From the NCBI GenBank assembly GCA_949316235.1, contig OX438749.1, positions 6,032,914-6,096,913 of the forward strand: a stretch of DNA of 64,000 bases, written 5' to 3'. Made by a program: the position numbers and the translations under genes. Below are positions 20,226 to 30,687 of this stretch, in pieces (positions within the stretch are counted from its first letter, which is position 1; every line of letters begins with the position of its first letter). The notes beneath the pieces were generated by a model, which ran no database searches, was not told where the DNA came from, and was given only the letters and a program-made list of their open reading frames with translations. The stretch comes from Oegoconia quadripuncta (Eukaryota; Arthropoda; Insecta; Lepidoptera; Autostichidae).

Positions 20226-20560
20226 TAATTTTTTTTTATGCACAACGGGTTGGTACTTGACCTCAATCACACCTGATGCTAAGTGAAGATGAGGTCGAAG
20301 GTGGAAGCGTACTGACCCGGAAACCCCAACACATTTGGGGGACTGGCTATCTTATCTCTGACAACCGGAGCACAACAATGCTATTACCATTGCTGCTTGG
20401 CGGCAGATTTAGATAAGATGGTGGTAGCTAGCCAGGCGGACATTTAAAATGCCCTACCACCAACCAAACCGAGTACTTTAACATGTACCCCGCTGGGGAT
20501 CGAACCCGCGACCTCCGAATCGTAAACCCAATGTTGTTTACATTGAGCCACGTAGGCGGT
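20226..20560 (-). mobile_element. SINE family B, full length
   Basis: T run at 20230, complete body, and the B-box-like region and head at 20490-20560. Close to the copy at 3101. Confidence 0.82.
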
Positions 20561-20974
20561 TGAATTTTGGTTTATTACAAAATTTTGATCTTGAGTTTTA
20601 TTTATAGACAATAAATAGTCTAAGATTTTGAAAACGCTACCTAGTAACACAGTATACATATTTCTAGGGTTGAAATATCCGATAGTCTGATCCGATCCGA
20701 CTATCGGAAAGAAAAATCTGACGTATATTCCCAGCCTTAAGGATAAATGATTTTGGGTTAAACACGTTTGTGACAGCGAGAAAGCTTTAGTCGGCCACTT
20801 AATATTATGGCTCGATAATATTTATAACAACTGAAAAGAAAACAAAATAACTATGTAGTTTGCAGCCAGGTGCTAATTTCTCATATCTTATCCTTCTGTA
20901 ATATAATGTAATGTCAACCAGATTGGTTCTGGCCTCGTGTGATCTTCGGGCTGGTGCGTACCTCGCTCCAAGTC
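20561..20974. other. Unassigned stretch
   Basis: AT-rich. 20665-20715 has a short internal echo ('gtctgatccgatccgactatcgg'). No gene. Confidence 0.4.
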
Positions 20975-20977
20975 TTA

Positions 20978-21343
20978 GGCCCGTATTAATAAACCATTCT
21001 CAAGATTGAGAACAGTCTTGTGACCGTCTCAAGTAAACGTGTTGATTAATAAACCTAACTTGAGACATGAAAAGCACGTGCATACAAGCAGTACTCACTT
21101 GAAAGGTGCGAGTATTAATAAACGAAACTCAAGCCTATCATTCATTCGCCGCTGAGGCGAATACTTCAGAAGTGATCTCAGCTGAGTAGACCCTCAAGGT
21201 TGGGTTATAAATTAGCACGGAGCTTAAGATAGCGTCAACTGCTTAAGACGTAGATACGTAGATCTCGGTTGCTTAAGACAGCAACCGAGATCGGTTGATA
21301 CAGCCTCAAGACTTCTATTGAGATTGATTTATTAATACGGGCC
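20978..21343. mobile_element. MITE family H, copy 3 (enlarged)
   Basis: Ends GGCCCGTATTAATAAA and its complement; TTA on the left, TCT on the right (probably mutated). It shares the interior 'ctcaagattgagaacagtcttgtgacc' with copy 2, but carries an extra local palindrome near 21250-21295 ('agatctcggttgcttaagacagcaaccgagat'). Confidence 0.68.
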
Positions 21344-21516
21344 TCTGTCTAGCTGTTAAGCGAGGTAATGCAGCAAGTGTGGAAGGGTCCATGCCGCAAA
21401 CGGGAGGTCTGGATCACATTTTCGTCCGTTACTTTAGCTTTGGTTTTATTGCTTTGTATCAAAAGACGTTTTTACTGTATTTACTACATTTTACTTAACT
21501 TAATAATCTATCACTT

Positions 21517-22060
21517 TCACTTAACGCAGGGTCCAAACTGAACATTCTGTCTTCTTCGCAGTAAAATATTTTGTAATAAATCTGTCTCTTTCATACCTCT
21601 CGCTCGCGTGGTACGAAATAATACCTTACATACATACATAATGTCACGCCTGTTTCCCGTAGAGGCATAGACCACAGACTTCCACTTGCTACGATCCTGA
21701 CGCACCTCTTTTGCTTCATTCACTCTCATAAGGTTGTTCCTACACGCACGTCGGTCTAGGGTACTCTTGACTTGGCTTTTCTTTAACGATCCACCACGAG
21801 TCCACGATGATCATGGTACGTTCACCATGGTCTTCCCCTACCAACACTACCATCCACATTCGCTTCGTATATCTCTTTCGTAAGTCTTCTTTCATTCATC
21901 CTCGCCTCATATCCAAACCATCTTAGGATACCTTTTTCAATCTTTATCACTACGTCTTCATTCACACTGCTTAACTCCCTAATTACACTATTCCCGATTC
22001 TATCTTTCAAAGTCACCCAACTCATACTTCTCAATGATCTCATTTCAACTGCATTAATTC
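21517..22060 (-). mobile_element. LINE remnant, ORF2 C-terminal end, with frameshifts
   Basis: Minus strand: 21822-22043 encodes LRSMSWVTLKDRIGNSVIRE, then IEKGILRWFGYEARMNERRL and VDGSVGRGRPW. A frameshifted continuation at 21640-21730 encodes RSKWKSVVYASTGNRRDIMYV. This order (LRSM..DRI..N, VLRWFGH..RM, VDG..RGRPR, then W..VVYAS) is the usual tail of a non-LTR retrotransposon reverse transcriptase protein. The palm domain is missing; inactive. Confidence 0.72.
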
Positions 22061-22645
22061 CTTACATTATACCTTTCCTATTACAATTTTAATATCATTC
22101 GTACAATACCTTACACTTCCACAATCCTTTCGAGCTAGAAAACACGTGTGTATCGAATATTCCGTTACGCGGGGTTTACACAGGTCGATTTCCGCCGTGC
22201 GGTTAGTCGCTTACCCAATCGCTTCACCAAGCCGCATAACTACCCCATTCATACAGTTAATTGAAATGGCAAGCGACTAGGTCACTGTCTTCGACAATAT
22301 TGAGCAAAATAGATATTTTACGCGCTGATGTCAAAATTAGTACGGAATCAATTCTGCTACGATCTAATTTTTAAGTTAACATTTATTTCAACAAACCCGT
22401 TAGAAAAGAAAAGATCTGGCTGCGTTAATTTTTCTGGCTCCGGAAGTGTTTTTATCAAATAATAAAAAAACTATCACTTTACCAAATTTAAAAATCTGCT
22501 TACCAATTACAGAATTTTTTAGTGTAGTGTAGTTAGAAGAATCGATTTTAGTCACCCGCCGCAAGCGACCAAGAGTGTCCATCAATGTCCTTGTACCTGA
22601 TTGTTTGTGTCATGAGATGGGTTTAAATAAATTTTTCTTTCTTTC
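22061..22645. other. Mostly unassigned, with a LINE 3' tail at the right
   Basis: 22580-22645 ('ccttgtacctgattgtttgtgtcatgagatgggtttaaataaatttttctttctttc') is a LINE 3' end with a (CTTT)-like tail; the same end occurs on the minus strand at 49915-49990. The 61-codon minus frame at 22400 is unsupported. Confidence 0.4.
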
Positions 22646-22745
22646 AATAGGTTTGTCACTTTTGTACACATAATATAAGTGTGAAAAAGATAGACATAAC
22701 AAAGTCCATCAACAGTGAAATGTCAAGTGCGCGAGAATCGGGGTC
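22646..22745 (-). mobile_element. Half copy of palindromic MITE family M
   Basis: 'aagtgtgaaaaagatagacataac...cagtgaaatgtcaagtgcgcgagaatc' matches one half of the complete element at 27932-28063, in reverse. Confidence 0.5.
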
Positions 22746-22867
22746 TAGGGGGCCTACTGCGCTACTAAATTTAAACCATAATACCAAAATTGAACTATAA
22801 CAAAACGTCTATAAACTATAAAAAAATCATTTGAACGAAAATTAGCCTGTTATTTTTCAACACTCGT

Positions 22868-23016
22868 GGTAAGCTCTAAAAGTTTTGCGTTAGGTTTTAC
22901 ATTGGTAACGTTAACGATTTAATCGTTCAGAAAAAATAGCATGGTAAGTTCTAAAAGGTTTGCACTTGGTTTTACTAGGGTAACATTAACGATTTAAACG
23001 TTCATAAAAAATAGCG
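22868..23016. repeat. Two-copy tandem duplication, unit about 74 bp
   Basis: Unit: 'tggtaagctctaaaagttttgcgttaggttttacattggtaacgttaacgatttaatcgttcagaaaaaatagc'. The second copy begins at about 22943 with 'tggtaagttctaaaagg' and ends 'cataaaaaatagc'. The copies differ at about ten sites. Confidence 0.72.
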
Positions 23017-23537
23017 ACATATCACTCTTTACATCAGCTAAACTAAATCTAAACCAAAGATCACTAACTTTCAATTTCTTTTATAAATTAGGGAAACGAT
23101 TTCATACATTAGAATTGTCCATTACGAAATTGAATCTCATCAACACATCAGGATGGTTGAATAATTATAACTAAGTATATGTGAAGTCCCTATATTTTTC
23201 TTACACTTTTGAATTGTATTATTTGATACAAAATGAGTTCATATATCCTTGAGGTGGAGGTCTGGGGAGACCTGTAAAGCAGGTTTCTATAAAACTTTAG
23301 TGCGGGCTCCAATCTCCACTGCATTTTTTTATATAGTAAACTTACTTGTATTTACAGTAATGTACTGCGTGTAAGTGACAATGCGACATTCCCTCCGTGT
23401 TATTTAATTCAAAATACATCTAAATCCGAAATCCAAATTAAAATATCTTATTTAATTCGGCCGTAAATAAATATCCAAATAAATCGAAGAAAATTACTCT
23501 AAACGCACACTATACAAATTTACATTGCTATTCACTG

Positions 23538-23584
23538 ATGGCGTAATTCATTCTTTAACTTCGTTAAAGAATGAATTACGCCAT
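23538..23584. repeat. Perfect 22 bp-arm hairpin
   Basis: ATGGCGTAATTCATTCTTTAAC (23538-23559; arm), a 3 nt loop (ttc), then the exact complement at 23563-23584. A hairpin MITE core or a small-RNA-like fold are both possible. Confidence 0.7.
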
Positions 23585-23699
23585 TAAGCGTTCTAACTAG
23601 ACTAAGCGTGACTAAGACTAAGTAGCATTTAAGCATAGATTTACTCTGTATACCTACTTTATTTATAGATATCTAGTTTGTACCTACAGGTGGTTATAT

Positions 23700-23858
23700 T
23701 ATTTTAATTTATAGAAGCCCTAGCTTCGCCTGAAACACAGGATTTTCCTAGTTCAGGCACTAGTGTTACAGTTGCAATTAAGTATTATTATTTAGATTCT
23801 ATGTTTCAATGTACCATTTGAATTAATAAATATATTTGATTTGATTTGATTTGAACTT
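23700..23858 (+). mobile_element. LINE 3' end with (TTTGA)n tail
   Basis: 'tagaagccctagcttcgcctgaaacacagg...tattatttagattctatgtttcaatgtaccatttgaattaataaatatatttgatttgatttgatttga'. The tail of direct TTTGA repeats is like that of the jockey-type copies. Confidence 0.5.
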
Positions 23859-23999
23859 GATGCAACGTTGTTTATCAATTACATTTAAGAGGACGCTTCC
23901 ACTTATAGAATACGTACCTAATTAATTTGTTTGGAAAAATAACTTATTTTTTTGTATTTTTTCTATTAACATAAAAAATCGACTAAAGTTAACACATAA

Positions 24000-24200
24000 T
24001 TACATCATTAAATTAAAAAAACTTGGAGAAAATACGTGTTCCAAATAAATTTCGCATGTAGGAACCTTACGAAACCCGCCAATCGTATATCAATCTCCGG
24101 CCGGTGGGTGCGTCGATGATGGTTTAGAAAAAAATAATTAAACTACCTATGCCAATAACTTTTATTCACTTAGGTACCTAATATTTTTTCCTTACGGTAA
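24000..24200. repeat. Family F repeat, partial copy
   Basis: 'tacatcattaaattaaaaaaacttggagaaaatacgtgttccaaataaatttcgcatgtaggaacc' to 'ccttacggtaaaagcaattgg'; same order as 3550-3770. 24225-24310 beyond it is an A/T-only run with dyads. Confidence 0.5.
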
Positions 24201-24414
24201 AAGCAATTGGATAAACATATTTTATAACAATTCATAAAATTATATTAAATTAAATTATATTAAATTAATTATATTTAATTATATTAAAACTCATTATTAT
24301 AATATATAATATAATAATGTGGGTGGGTGGGTAATAGCTGAAAATCAGTGTTTTGCTCTCTGAGCAATTATATACTGAGCTATGACCCATTTGTACGGCT
24401 GTAGCACACACTTA

Positions 24415-24540
24415 CTCTAGTGTATCCTGATGTTACTTTTATGAATTGTTATAAAATATGTTTATCCAATTGCTTTGGAACTTATGGTATGTGTGTGGCT
24501 GGAGATACAAATAAACGATCTATCTATCTATCTTTTAAAC
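24415..24540 (+). mobile_element. Retroelement 3' end with (ATCT)n tail
   Basis: 'ccaattgctttggaacttatggtatgtgtgtggctggagatacaaataaacgatctatctatctatc': a 3' UTR-like sequence closed by ATCT repeats (24518-24533). The 63-codon frame over it is not supported. Confidence 0.45.
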
Positions 24541-24699
24541 ATATTATTTACTTAATAAAACAAACACTTTCAGCTGTCTATTCTATGTATGATTGTCGGA
24601 CAAAGAATTAACGCACAGATTAAAAATGAATTGAGTTGTCGTTTTGAAAACCCCTTATTCTATATGGTATGTGGCAACACGGTAATACGATTTTGTCTA

Positions 24700-24842
24700 A
24701 CAACGTGGTTGCTAAGGGCTTTGTGACGACCGATTATTATGATCTCCAGTTCCAATTCCACTGTGTTCATTAGCTATATTCACCCTCATACATGTATGTG
24801 TGTATCGCAAAATGGGTCAAATAAAAGATTCTTATTCTTATC
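24700..24842 (+). mobile_element. Retroelement 3' end with (TTCTTA) tail
   Basis: 'ctccagttccaattccactgtgttcattagctatattcaccctcatac...aaaatgggtcaaataaaagattcttattcttatc' ends in short direct repeats, as LINE or SINE ends do. Confidence 0.4.
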
Positions 24843-24845
24843 TAA

Positions 24846-25045
24846 ATGATATTATAAATGGGTACGAAAGTTTGTATGTTCGGCGAAACGGATAAACGGA
24901 TTTCGATGAAATTTGGTGTGCAGGCAGAACATACCCTGGATAACTATATCCGCCATTCGGCCTTTCATAATCTATCTGATGCATGCGGTTTACATATAAT
25001 TCTTCATACGTATTCTGAGCGATGTAACAAGCGTTTGTAAACCTA
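24846..25045 (+). repeat. Dispersed repeat K, copy 2
   Basis: 'gatattataaatgggtacgaaagtttgtatgttcggcgaaacggataaacggatttcgatgaaatttggtgtgcaggcagaacataccctgg'. Confidence 0.6.
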
Positions 25046-25204
25046 TTTAATAAAATAAAAATAAAAACTTATTACAATAAAATTCTATTAGATATAGTTA
25101 GCTATATTGCACAGGCAAATTTAAAAAAAAATATCACTGAATTAACTTCATAATTGTGTCTCATTTATAAAACTTCGCAAATTAATCGCAAATTTGCTTC
25201 TAAT

Positions 25205-25580
25205 CTAACTAATATTATAAATGCGAAAGTTTGGACGGTTATTTGCTTGTGACTCAATCACGGCGAAACGGATGAACGGAATTGGATGAAATTTGGTAGG
25301 TATATAGGTAAAACAATCTCAGAATTAAAATATACGATTTTTTATTCCGATAAAGTGAGTAGTTCCCACAGGATAAACAAATTAAACAATACAATACAAT
25401 ACAACACAACACAACACAACACAACACAACACAACACAATACAACACAACACAACACAACACAACGCAGTGCAGTGCAATGCAATGCAGTGCAATGCAAT
25501 GCAATGCAATACAATGCAATGTCTGATAAAGCGATAAAGTTATTCCACGAAGGCGAAGCCGCGGGCGGAAAGCTAGTACT
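25205..25580 (+). repeat. Dispersed repeat K, copy 3, containing a pentamer array
   Basis: Starts 'ctaatattataaatgcgaaagtttggacgg', includes 'cacggcgaaacggatgaacgg' and 'ccgataaagtgagtagttcccacagg', and resumes after the array with 'gttattccacgaaggcgaagccgcgggcggaaagctagta'. The array interrupts it just before the terminal GC-rich end. Confidence 0.65.
25386..25522. repeat. Pentanucleotide array ACAAT / ACAAC / AATGC
   Basis: Three linked blocks of 5 bp units: ACAAT, then ACAAC (about 15 units, one ACAAT inside), then AATGC/AGTGC. The register is kept across the blocks. Both overlapping frames of 83-86 codons are produced by the array. Confidence 0.85.
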
Positions 25581-26235
25581 TCATAATCCTAACATATGAT
25601 AGTAATAAAGTAAATTGGATATACAAAAGGATATAATAATGTGTGTAACAACAACTGAATCACAAACGATAATCGTGTAATTAGGCACTTGTCTTATCAT
25701 AAAAAAATAATATAGTAAGGCATGGAATCGAATTTACCTCAGCATTACTCTTATTATTGTTATATTTTTCATTATTCCAAGAGCTTCACGGAAATATAAA
25801 AGAGAATGTGTTCGTTAAAGTATAGTAGGTACAATAATAAAAATACGCTACCGCGGTAATGGCATAAAACGAAAAATTCTCGTCACGGTTTGTATATTTT
25901 TTTTGGAGGAATAGCGTTAGTGTTCTCTGGAGCAAAATAATGCTGCAACTTAAAAAATTTGGTAAGTAACAGCCCCTCTGTTGTTTTCAAGTAGTGATAT
26001 GCTTTTCAGGATACATTAAGAAAGTAAATCGAGAAACATCCTCTATCTCTGCGTATTTTCATTTTGTATCATTTTATTGTATATTAGTCGACTTAAGTGA
26101 TTTGCGTCCCATTTCCATGGGAGGATTTTGCCCTAATCGCCACACTGAGCAGGCGGGTGCCCATTCGCATAACACTATTTAACCGACTCTCAAGTCTAAG
26201 TATATATTTTTTTATTTACCACCCTGTATGTACCA
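25581..26235. other. Unassigned, with a small dispersed scrap
   Basis: 26100-26165 shares 'gattttgccctaatcgccacactgagcaggcggg' with 6770-6820 in reverse. No supported gene. Confidence 0.4.
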
Positions 26236-26310
26236 CCTATGCCTTTATGTATGTATGTATGTACATTTTATGTATGTATTTTTTTATGTATGTATGTATA
26301 ATTTTATGTT
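26236..26310. repeat. (ATGT)n microsatellite
   Basis: Interrupted 'tatgtatgtatgtatg' blocks. The DNA after it, to about 26500, contains 'cgattgaccgattttgatgattg' and 'cagggtggtcccatatttgg', typical wording of insect dispersed repeats. Confidence 0.65.
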
Positions 26311-26621
26311 CACCCAAATTTTCGTCAACCGATTGACCGATTTTGATGATTGCTTTTTGTTTGATAGCGTTTATCACCAGGGTGGTCCCATATTTGGTTA
26401 AGATTTGAGGATGCATTCCGGAAATGAAGAGTGGAAACTTACTGAAGTCGTTTGTTTTGCCAATTTTGACGGTTCAATTCAATAATTGCCAATGCATAAC
26501 TGTTTTTAACCAACCTCAAAAATTGGGAGGTTCTCAATTCGGCCGTATGTATGTTAACAAAAAAATTGCACGGACATAGTCAAATAATTTTTAGTTTCAT
26601 GCATAACACTACACAAGGTGT

Positions 26622-26740
26622 TATTTTGTTTTTTTTTTATGCACAAAGGGTTGGTACTTGACCTCAATCACACCTGATGTTAAGTGAAGATGAGGTCGAA
26701 GGTGGAAGCGTACTGACCCGGTAACCCCAACACATTTTAC
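26622..26740 (-). mobile_element. SINE family B, 3' fragment
   Basis: T run then 'atgcacaaagggttggtacttgacctcaatcacacctgatgttaag...cccggtaaccccaacacattt'; stops abruptly. Head missing. Confidence 0.7.
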
Positions 26741-26744
26741 CTAC

Positions 26745-27931
26745 AAGTTTACCTAAAAGCCGATACCCCCCAACTAGATCATATATTTTGTAATCAATAT
26801 GGCTAGAAAAAATAAAATAAAAGTAAAGGATTGTTGCGAATTCAGTTACTATTATGTTACTTATTAGGGTGTTTATCATAGATAAATAATTAAGGAAAAA
26901 ATATAACCCCCCCTATTTTTGTAGTCTATTTCTAGATTCTATGCGTGCTTCTGAACACACTAATTTAATGTTTCAGGCATGCAATAATTATTATAAATTG
27001 TATACCACAAATGATTTGTCAACATATTTTTCGGCCAACCCGTATCGTTTCAAATGGCGAATATAAAACAAAAGTGTTCTGATGAATTAATTAAAATAAT
27101 TATATATACTTTCATGACTATAATATGCGGCGACGACGGCGCCGCGGTGGCGTCAAGTCGTGTGCTCCGTTGCCCCATTTGCATTTTAATTGGACTGAAA
27201 ACTTTCTTACAGCGATCGTGTCGGGAAAAATGTTTCAAAAACACACCGACAGAAGCAAACTTTAATTGATTCCGTGATCTGGATGCAGTTTTACACGAGC
27301 AAGTTGGATGGTAAACATTTTAGTTGGGGAAATCTAGGTCGTTTGATGCTATGGTAGTATGCAGCAGTTGTACTGCAGGCTGTTGTAAGAACAACAACAA
27401 TTATCTATGCAAACTTTAAACTTCGAGCATTTATTTCAACGTAACATACCATGATATCATTTGTTGAATGTTAATTTAAATCTACTAGAAATTAAGTGGT
27501 AAAAGAAGCGGCGCATGAAACCCATGCAGTATCATTGTTCAAAAAAAAATCATGATCATCTCCCTCTGTCTGCCTGTCTGTTTCACCGTTTACTTCTTCT
27601 AAACCACGCAACGGATTTTGATACGGTTTCCACTGTCATTTAGAGAATTTCTACCGGAACGTTTGTATATACAGACATATTGTATTTATAGAGTAATTTC
27701 ATCCGTGCGAAACCGGGGAGGATATAAGGTAGTGTTATTCCTCTATGATATAAGATTTCGCTTTTGTTCTTAGAAATTCGTAGATTCAAGCGCGTCTGCG
27801 ATATGACAGCTTTTGTCCCGCGCGACGCCATTTGAGAGCGGGATAGTTGTATATTTCATTCAAACGAATGAGCAGGACAAATGTTACCTCTCGCGACATA
27901 AACGTTTATCGCTCCTGTCATGCTGGACCCT
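26745..27931. other. Unassigned, with a CpG-rich patch at 27127-27180
   Basis: The patch 'gcggcgacgacggcgccgcggtggcgtcaag' stands out. Both strands give short frames across it (plus 71 aa, minus 64 aa); the minus frame follows a possible acceptor (GTTTTCAG near 27200) but has only a weak donor. 27550-27700 has the style of a dispersed repeat. Confidence 0.35.
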
Positions 27932-28063
27932 GATTCTCGCGCATTCGACATTTTACTGTCAATAGACATTGTTATGTCTATCTCTTTCACATTTATATGC
28001 GTGTGCAAAAGTAACATACCTATTGGTGTCTATCGACATTGAAATCTCGAACGCGTGAGAATC
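27932..28063. mobile_element. Palindromic MITE family M, complete
   Basis: 132 bp with imperfect inverted arms of about 38 bp: GATTCTCGCGCATTCGACAT... at the left; at the right ...'cgaacgcgtgagaatc'. A half copy is at 22646. Confidence 0.65.
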
Positions 28064-29155
28064 ACTGCCCTGATGTTGGTATTGACTGGCCTAGACTGGC
28101 AATGTTTAAAGTAATTTACTTTTCTCAAACATGCATGGAAATATTGTCATTACTTTCGAAAAAAGAACACGCAAAGTATCTAATTTACGGACAGCGAAAA
28201 ATAAATCCATTGCAGGAGCGTTTTTTGAATTTGGAACATTACAACGCTCCAGCAATGTTGTATGAAACGGCGTGCTGGGGTTATTATATACTCTTTGATT
28301 GGATCTCTTTTATAATTCTTGGCATACCAAAATCTCTTTGCTTAGTACAAATATGCGTTCACGTGGCTGTATGCGTAAATGCGTTTGCCTTTCGGCACAG
28401 ATGATAAATAGAAAATCGGCGGCAAAGCTGAAAATTCGTCTTGATTTGTTATTTAAATATTTATTATTTCCCTGCATTCTTTTGAGAAAAGCACTAAGTG
28501 TATATGCCTCGGCGGAAATGGCAATTGCCTGTCTCGTATTAGTGAAGTCCTCAAAACTCATACTCGACCTGCAATTGCCTATTTCCCGGCCTTTGCAATA
28601 ATGTACGTGACTAAATCCGACCCATGTTCATATGACATTTATGTACCATCAGGAAGCCGTGGTTAATTTTTTTTTGGTTCTTCAGGCCCACAGTGTATAG
28701 TGTTATTTCTTATCAGATGGTACTCGTTCTTTCTAACCTCTACTAATTTCTCTATCGTGTTACTTAGTCCATGTTATTCTTAACACCTTCCTCACCCAGT
28801 CCATTGTCATATCCTATTTATACCACAAAAGTTTTAAAGTAAAACTTTGTAGCTTTCAGTTGCTATTTGCACCGAATCTCAGGTTCCGTCGTCTCAGACG
28901 TCGGATGCCATTACAGTAGGTACAGTTATAATGGCAACACAAAGACGAGAAACACTGTCTGTAGGTATTTTGTTGAGATTTTTGTGTCAGGGCAAAATGT
29001 GTAACTAACCGAATATACCCTCGTCACGGATTCGGCTGAGATTCAATAAGGGGGTGGAAATGAAAGAATGTCCCGATGTGTGAGTGAGCCGCGCTATAAA
29101 TATTTATACTGACAGACGTAGTTAATTTTTTTTAGTGTAGTGGTCAGAAACCAAA
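28064..29155. other. Unassigned stretch with two plus-strand frames
   Basis: Frames at 28039-28404 (121 aa, starting inside the MITE) and 28299-28601 (100 aa) overlap. Neither shows a motif, and the first begins in repeat DNA. I do not call a gene. Confidence 0.35.
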
Positions 29156-29156
29156 C

Positions 29157-29412
29157 GACCTGTTTGGTGTAGTGGTTAGAAACTCTGCTGCTATACCAAA
29201 AGGTCGCGGGTTCGAATCCCGCTAGGGACATTTGTTTGTATGATGAATACAGACATGTGTTCCCGAGTTATGGATGTTTTTCATTTATATATGTATTTAT
29301 TTACAAAAAAAATGTATTTGTGTAGTTTATCATCCATCTGGTATCTATAATACAAGCCTAGTTGCTTAGTGTGAAACTAGATGGCGCTGTGTGTATGTGC
29401 GAAGATATTTTG
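29157..29412 (+). mobile_element. SINE family A, full length
   Basis: Complete reference-quality copy: GACCTGTTTGGTGTAGTGG (A box within), 'ttagaaactctgctgctataccaaaaggtcgc', B box GGTTCGAATCC, body, 'gtgtgaaactagatggcgctgtgtgtatgtgcgaagatatt'. A short duplication of the head ('tggtcagaaaccaaacgacc') precedes it. Confidence 0.85.
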
Positions 29413-29489
29413 TAAGTTTAAAAATAGATAAAGATATATTTCACACATATAAACAAATAATAAAAAAATAAACCGAGATCCAACGGTAC

Positions 29490-29805
29490 TTGTACGGAGA
29501 TACACCACAAACTATGGGGCATCTTCTTAGCTGCCCGGCGTGTCCCAACACTCTTGTACGCTGTGGACCTCTACAATGCCACAGACAATGGTGTCGACGC
29601 GGATGTACACCAACTAAACTAAAACCAGTTTTGAAGTGGTGCCGTCGCATCGTACTGTTCCAGGGAGAAAGAGACAGTACTACTTTAAATCTGGTTTTAG
29701 TTTAGTTGGTGGATATCCGAATCGACACCAATGTCATTCATAACCGTGGCCGCGTTCTGGTCCTCAGACAAATGAAAAAATGAAATATCACGAATGAAAT
29801 TAAGG
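29490..29805 (+). mobile_element. LINE ORF2 C-terminal remnant, split by a MITE
   Basis: 29490-29589 encodes YGDTPQTMGHLLSCPACPNT; the frame resumes at 29730 ('gtcattcataaccgtggccgcgttctgg'). It aligns with the better copy at 51815-52084 (CGVSPQTMAHVLSCPACP). Inactive. Confidence 0.65.
29590..29729. mobile_element. Palindromic MITE, copy 2
   Basis: 140 bp, same arms and centre as 8847-8991. Removing it together with one AAT restores the LINE phrase 'cagacaatgtcatt', so AAT is a possible target duplication. The antisense and sense frames here are shadows. Confidence 0.75.
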
Positions 29806-30234
29806 AAACAGAAAATAAAAAGAGAGTGTGTACTACAGTAGTACAAGTGAGTCATAACTCAGTGTTCCACATCACTCAAAGAGCGAAACACTGGTGTTCT
29901 GTAAAAATACGCGCATATTAGTGTTCCTGTCTACGTACTGAATAACATGCCGTCATGACCTATCCCAAATAGGTCAGGAGATATCTCAAACATAATATTC
30001 CAAACATTAAACATTTGCTTGAAACAACATTCACAGTACACTTTGCGAAATATACAGACCCTGGCGAATGCACTCCTGACAGGGTGAGCGGATCGCGTCT
30101 TTCCTACTTGTTGTTGGTGGAAAGTGATTTGCCTTTGATGACACCAACGAAAAGAAAGGGGTTGGTGCTATTCTTTTAAATGGCAAAACCACACTGCATT
30201 ATTTATTTCAAACTACATATCTACTCATTCACAT
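29806..30234. other. Unassigned, with repeat I scraps
   Basis: 29960-30030 ('gcgtttg'-less but with 'ccaaataggtcaggagatatctcaaacataatattccaaacattaaac') resembles the minus-strand end of repeat I. No gene. Confidence 0.35.
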
Positions 30235-30420
30235 AGTAACAAAAATATTGTGATAATTTTTAATTAAGTGTGTACAGGAAACAACAAATCTATAAAACAC
30301 AATTGAAAATACCTATATCTTATAGAAAAAATACGCCGCCCGACTCGCTTCCGTGAGGCATAGTACCTAGTACCCTAGCGCTTGTTACTTTGAGCTTGTT
30401 CAGCCGCTTGTTCAACAAAA
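30235..30420 (-). mobile_element. LINE 3' end
   Basis: Minus strand: 'agtactaggtactatgcctcacggaagcgagtcgggcggcgtattttttctataagatataggtattttcaattgtgttttatag'. The plus-strand partner is at 58180-58370. Confidence 0.6.
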
Positions 30421-30429
30421 ATTGCGAAA

Positions 30430-30560
30430 CTTCAATATATTTTTTTACCATTGAATTTCCCCATAATTCTTCTCTGAGGAGTCAGCTTTATGAAGAATGA
30501 ATAATAATTTTAATCGTAAGTTAATAAAATAATGATTTCGAGAAATAGTTTTTATCCATT
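30430..30560 (+). mobile_element. LINE jockey-type UTR fragment
   Basis: 'cataattcttctctgaggagtcagctttatgaagaatgaataataattttaat' matches 8805-9020. Confidence 0.45.
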
Positions 30561-30687
30561 TAAATATATATATATATTTTTAATTCAGTTTATGATTGAC
30601 ATATACTAAATGCGGCCCCAGTGTCTTTCGTTGCGAAAAAATTGGTATGAGACACCGAAAGGTAATCTGGCATAGAGGTTCTTTATA

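Noticed and set aside
25254..25537. 86- and 83-codon Cys/Leu- or His/Asn/Thr-rich proteins
   Set aside because: Direct products of the pentanucleotide array.
26236..26310. CRISPR-like or satellite array
   Set aside because: It is an interrupted (ATGT)n microsatellite without spacers; no CRISPR array exists in the window.
27050..27269. Exon between the two host exons at the CpG-rich patch
   Set aside because: Entry phase fits the exon at 50821, but the only available donor is weak and leaves phase 0, which does not fit the exon at 19821.
28039..28404. 121-codon plus-strand ORF as a gene
   Set aside because: It starts inside the terminal arm of MITE family M and shows no recognisable domain.
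29157..29230. Possible tRNA gene (A box and perfect B box in SINE-A heads, also in SINE-B, C and D)
   Set aside because: The heads are followed by the shared SINE bodies and occur many times; I could not form a convincing cloverleaf with anticodon arm, so they are treated as tRNA-derived SINE promoters.
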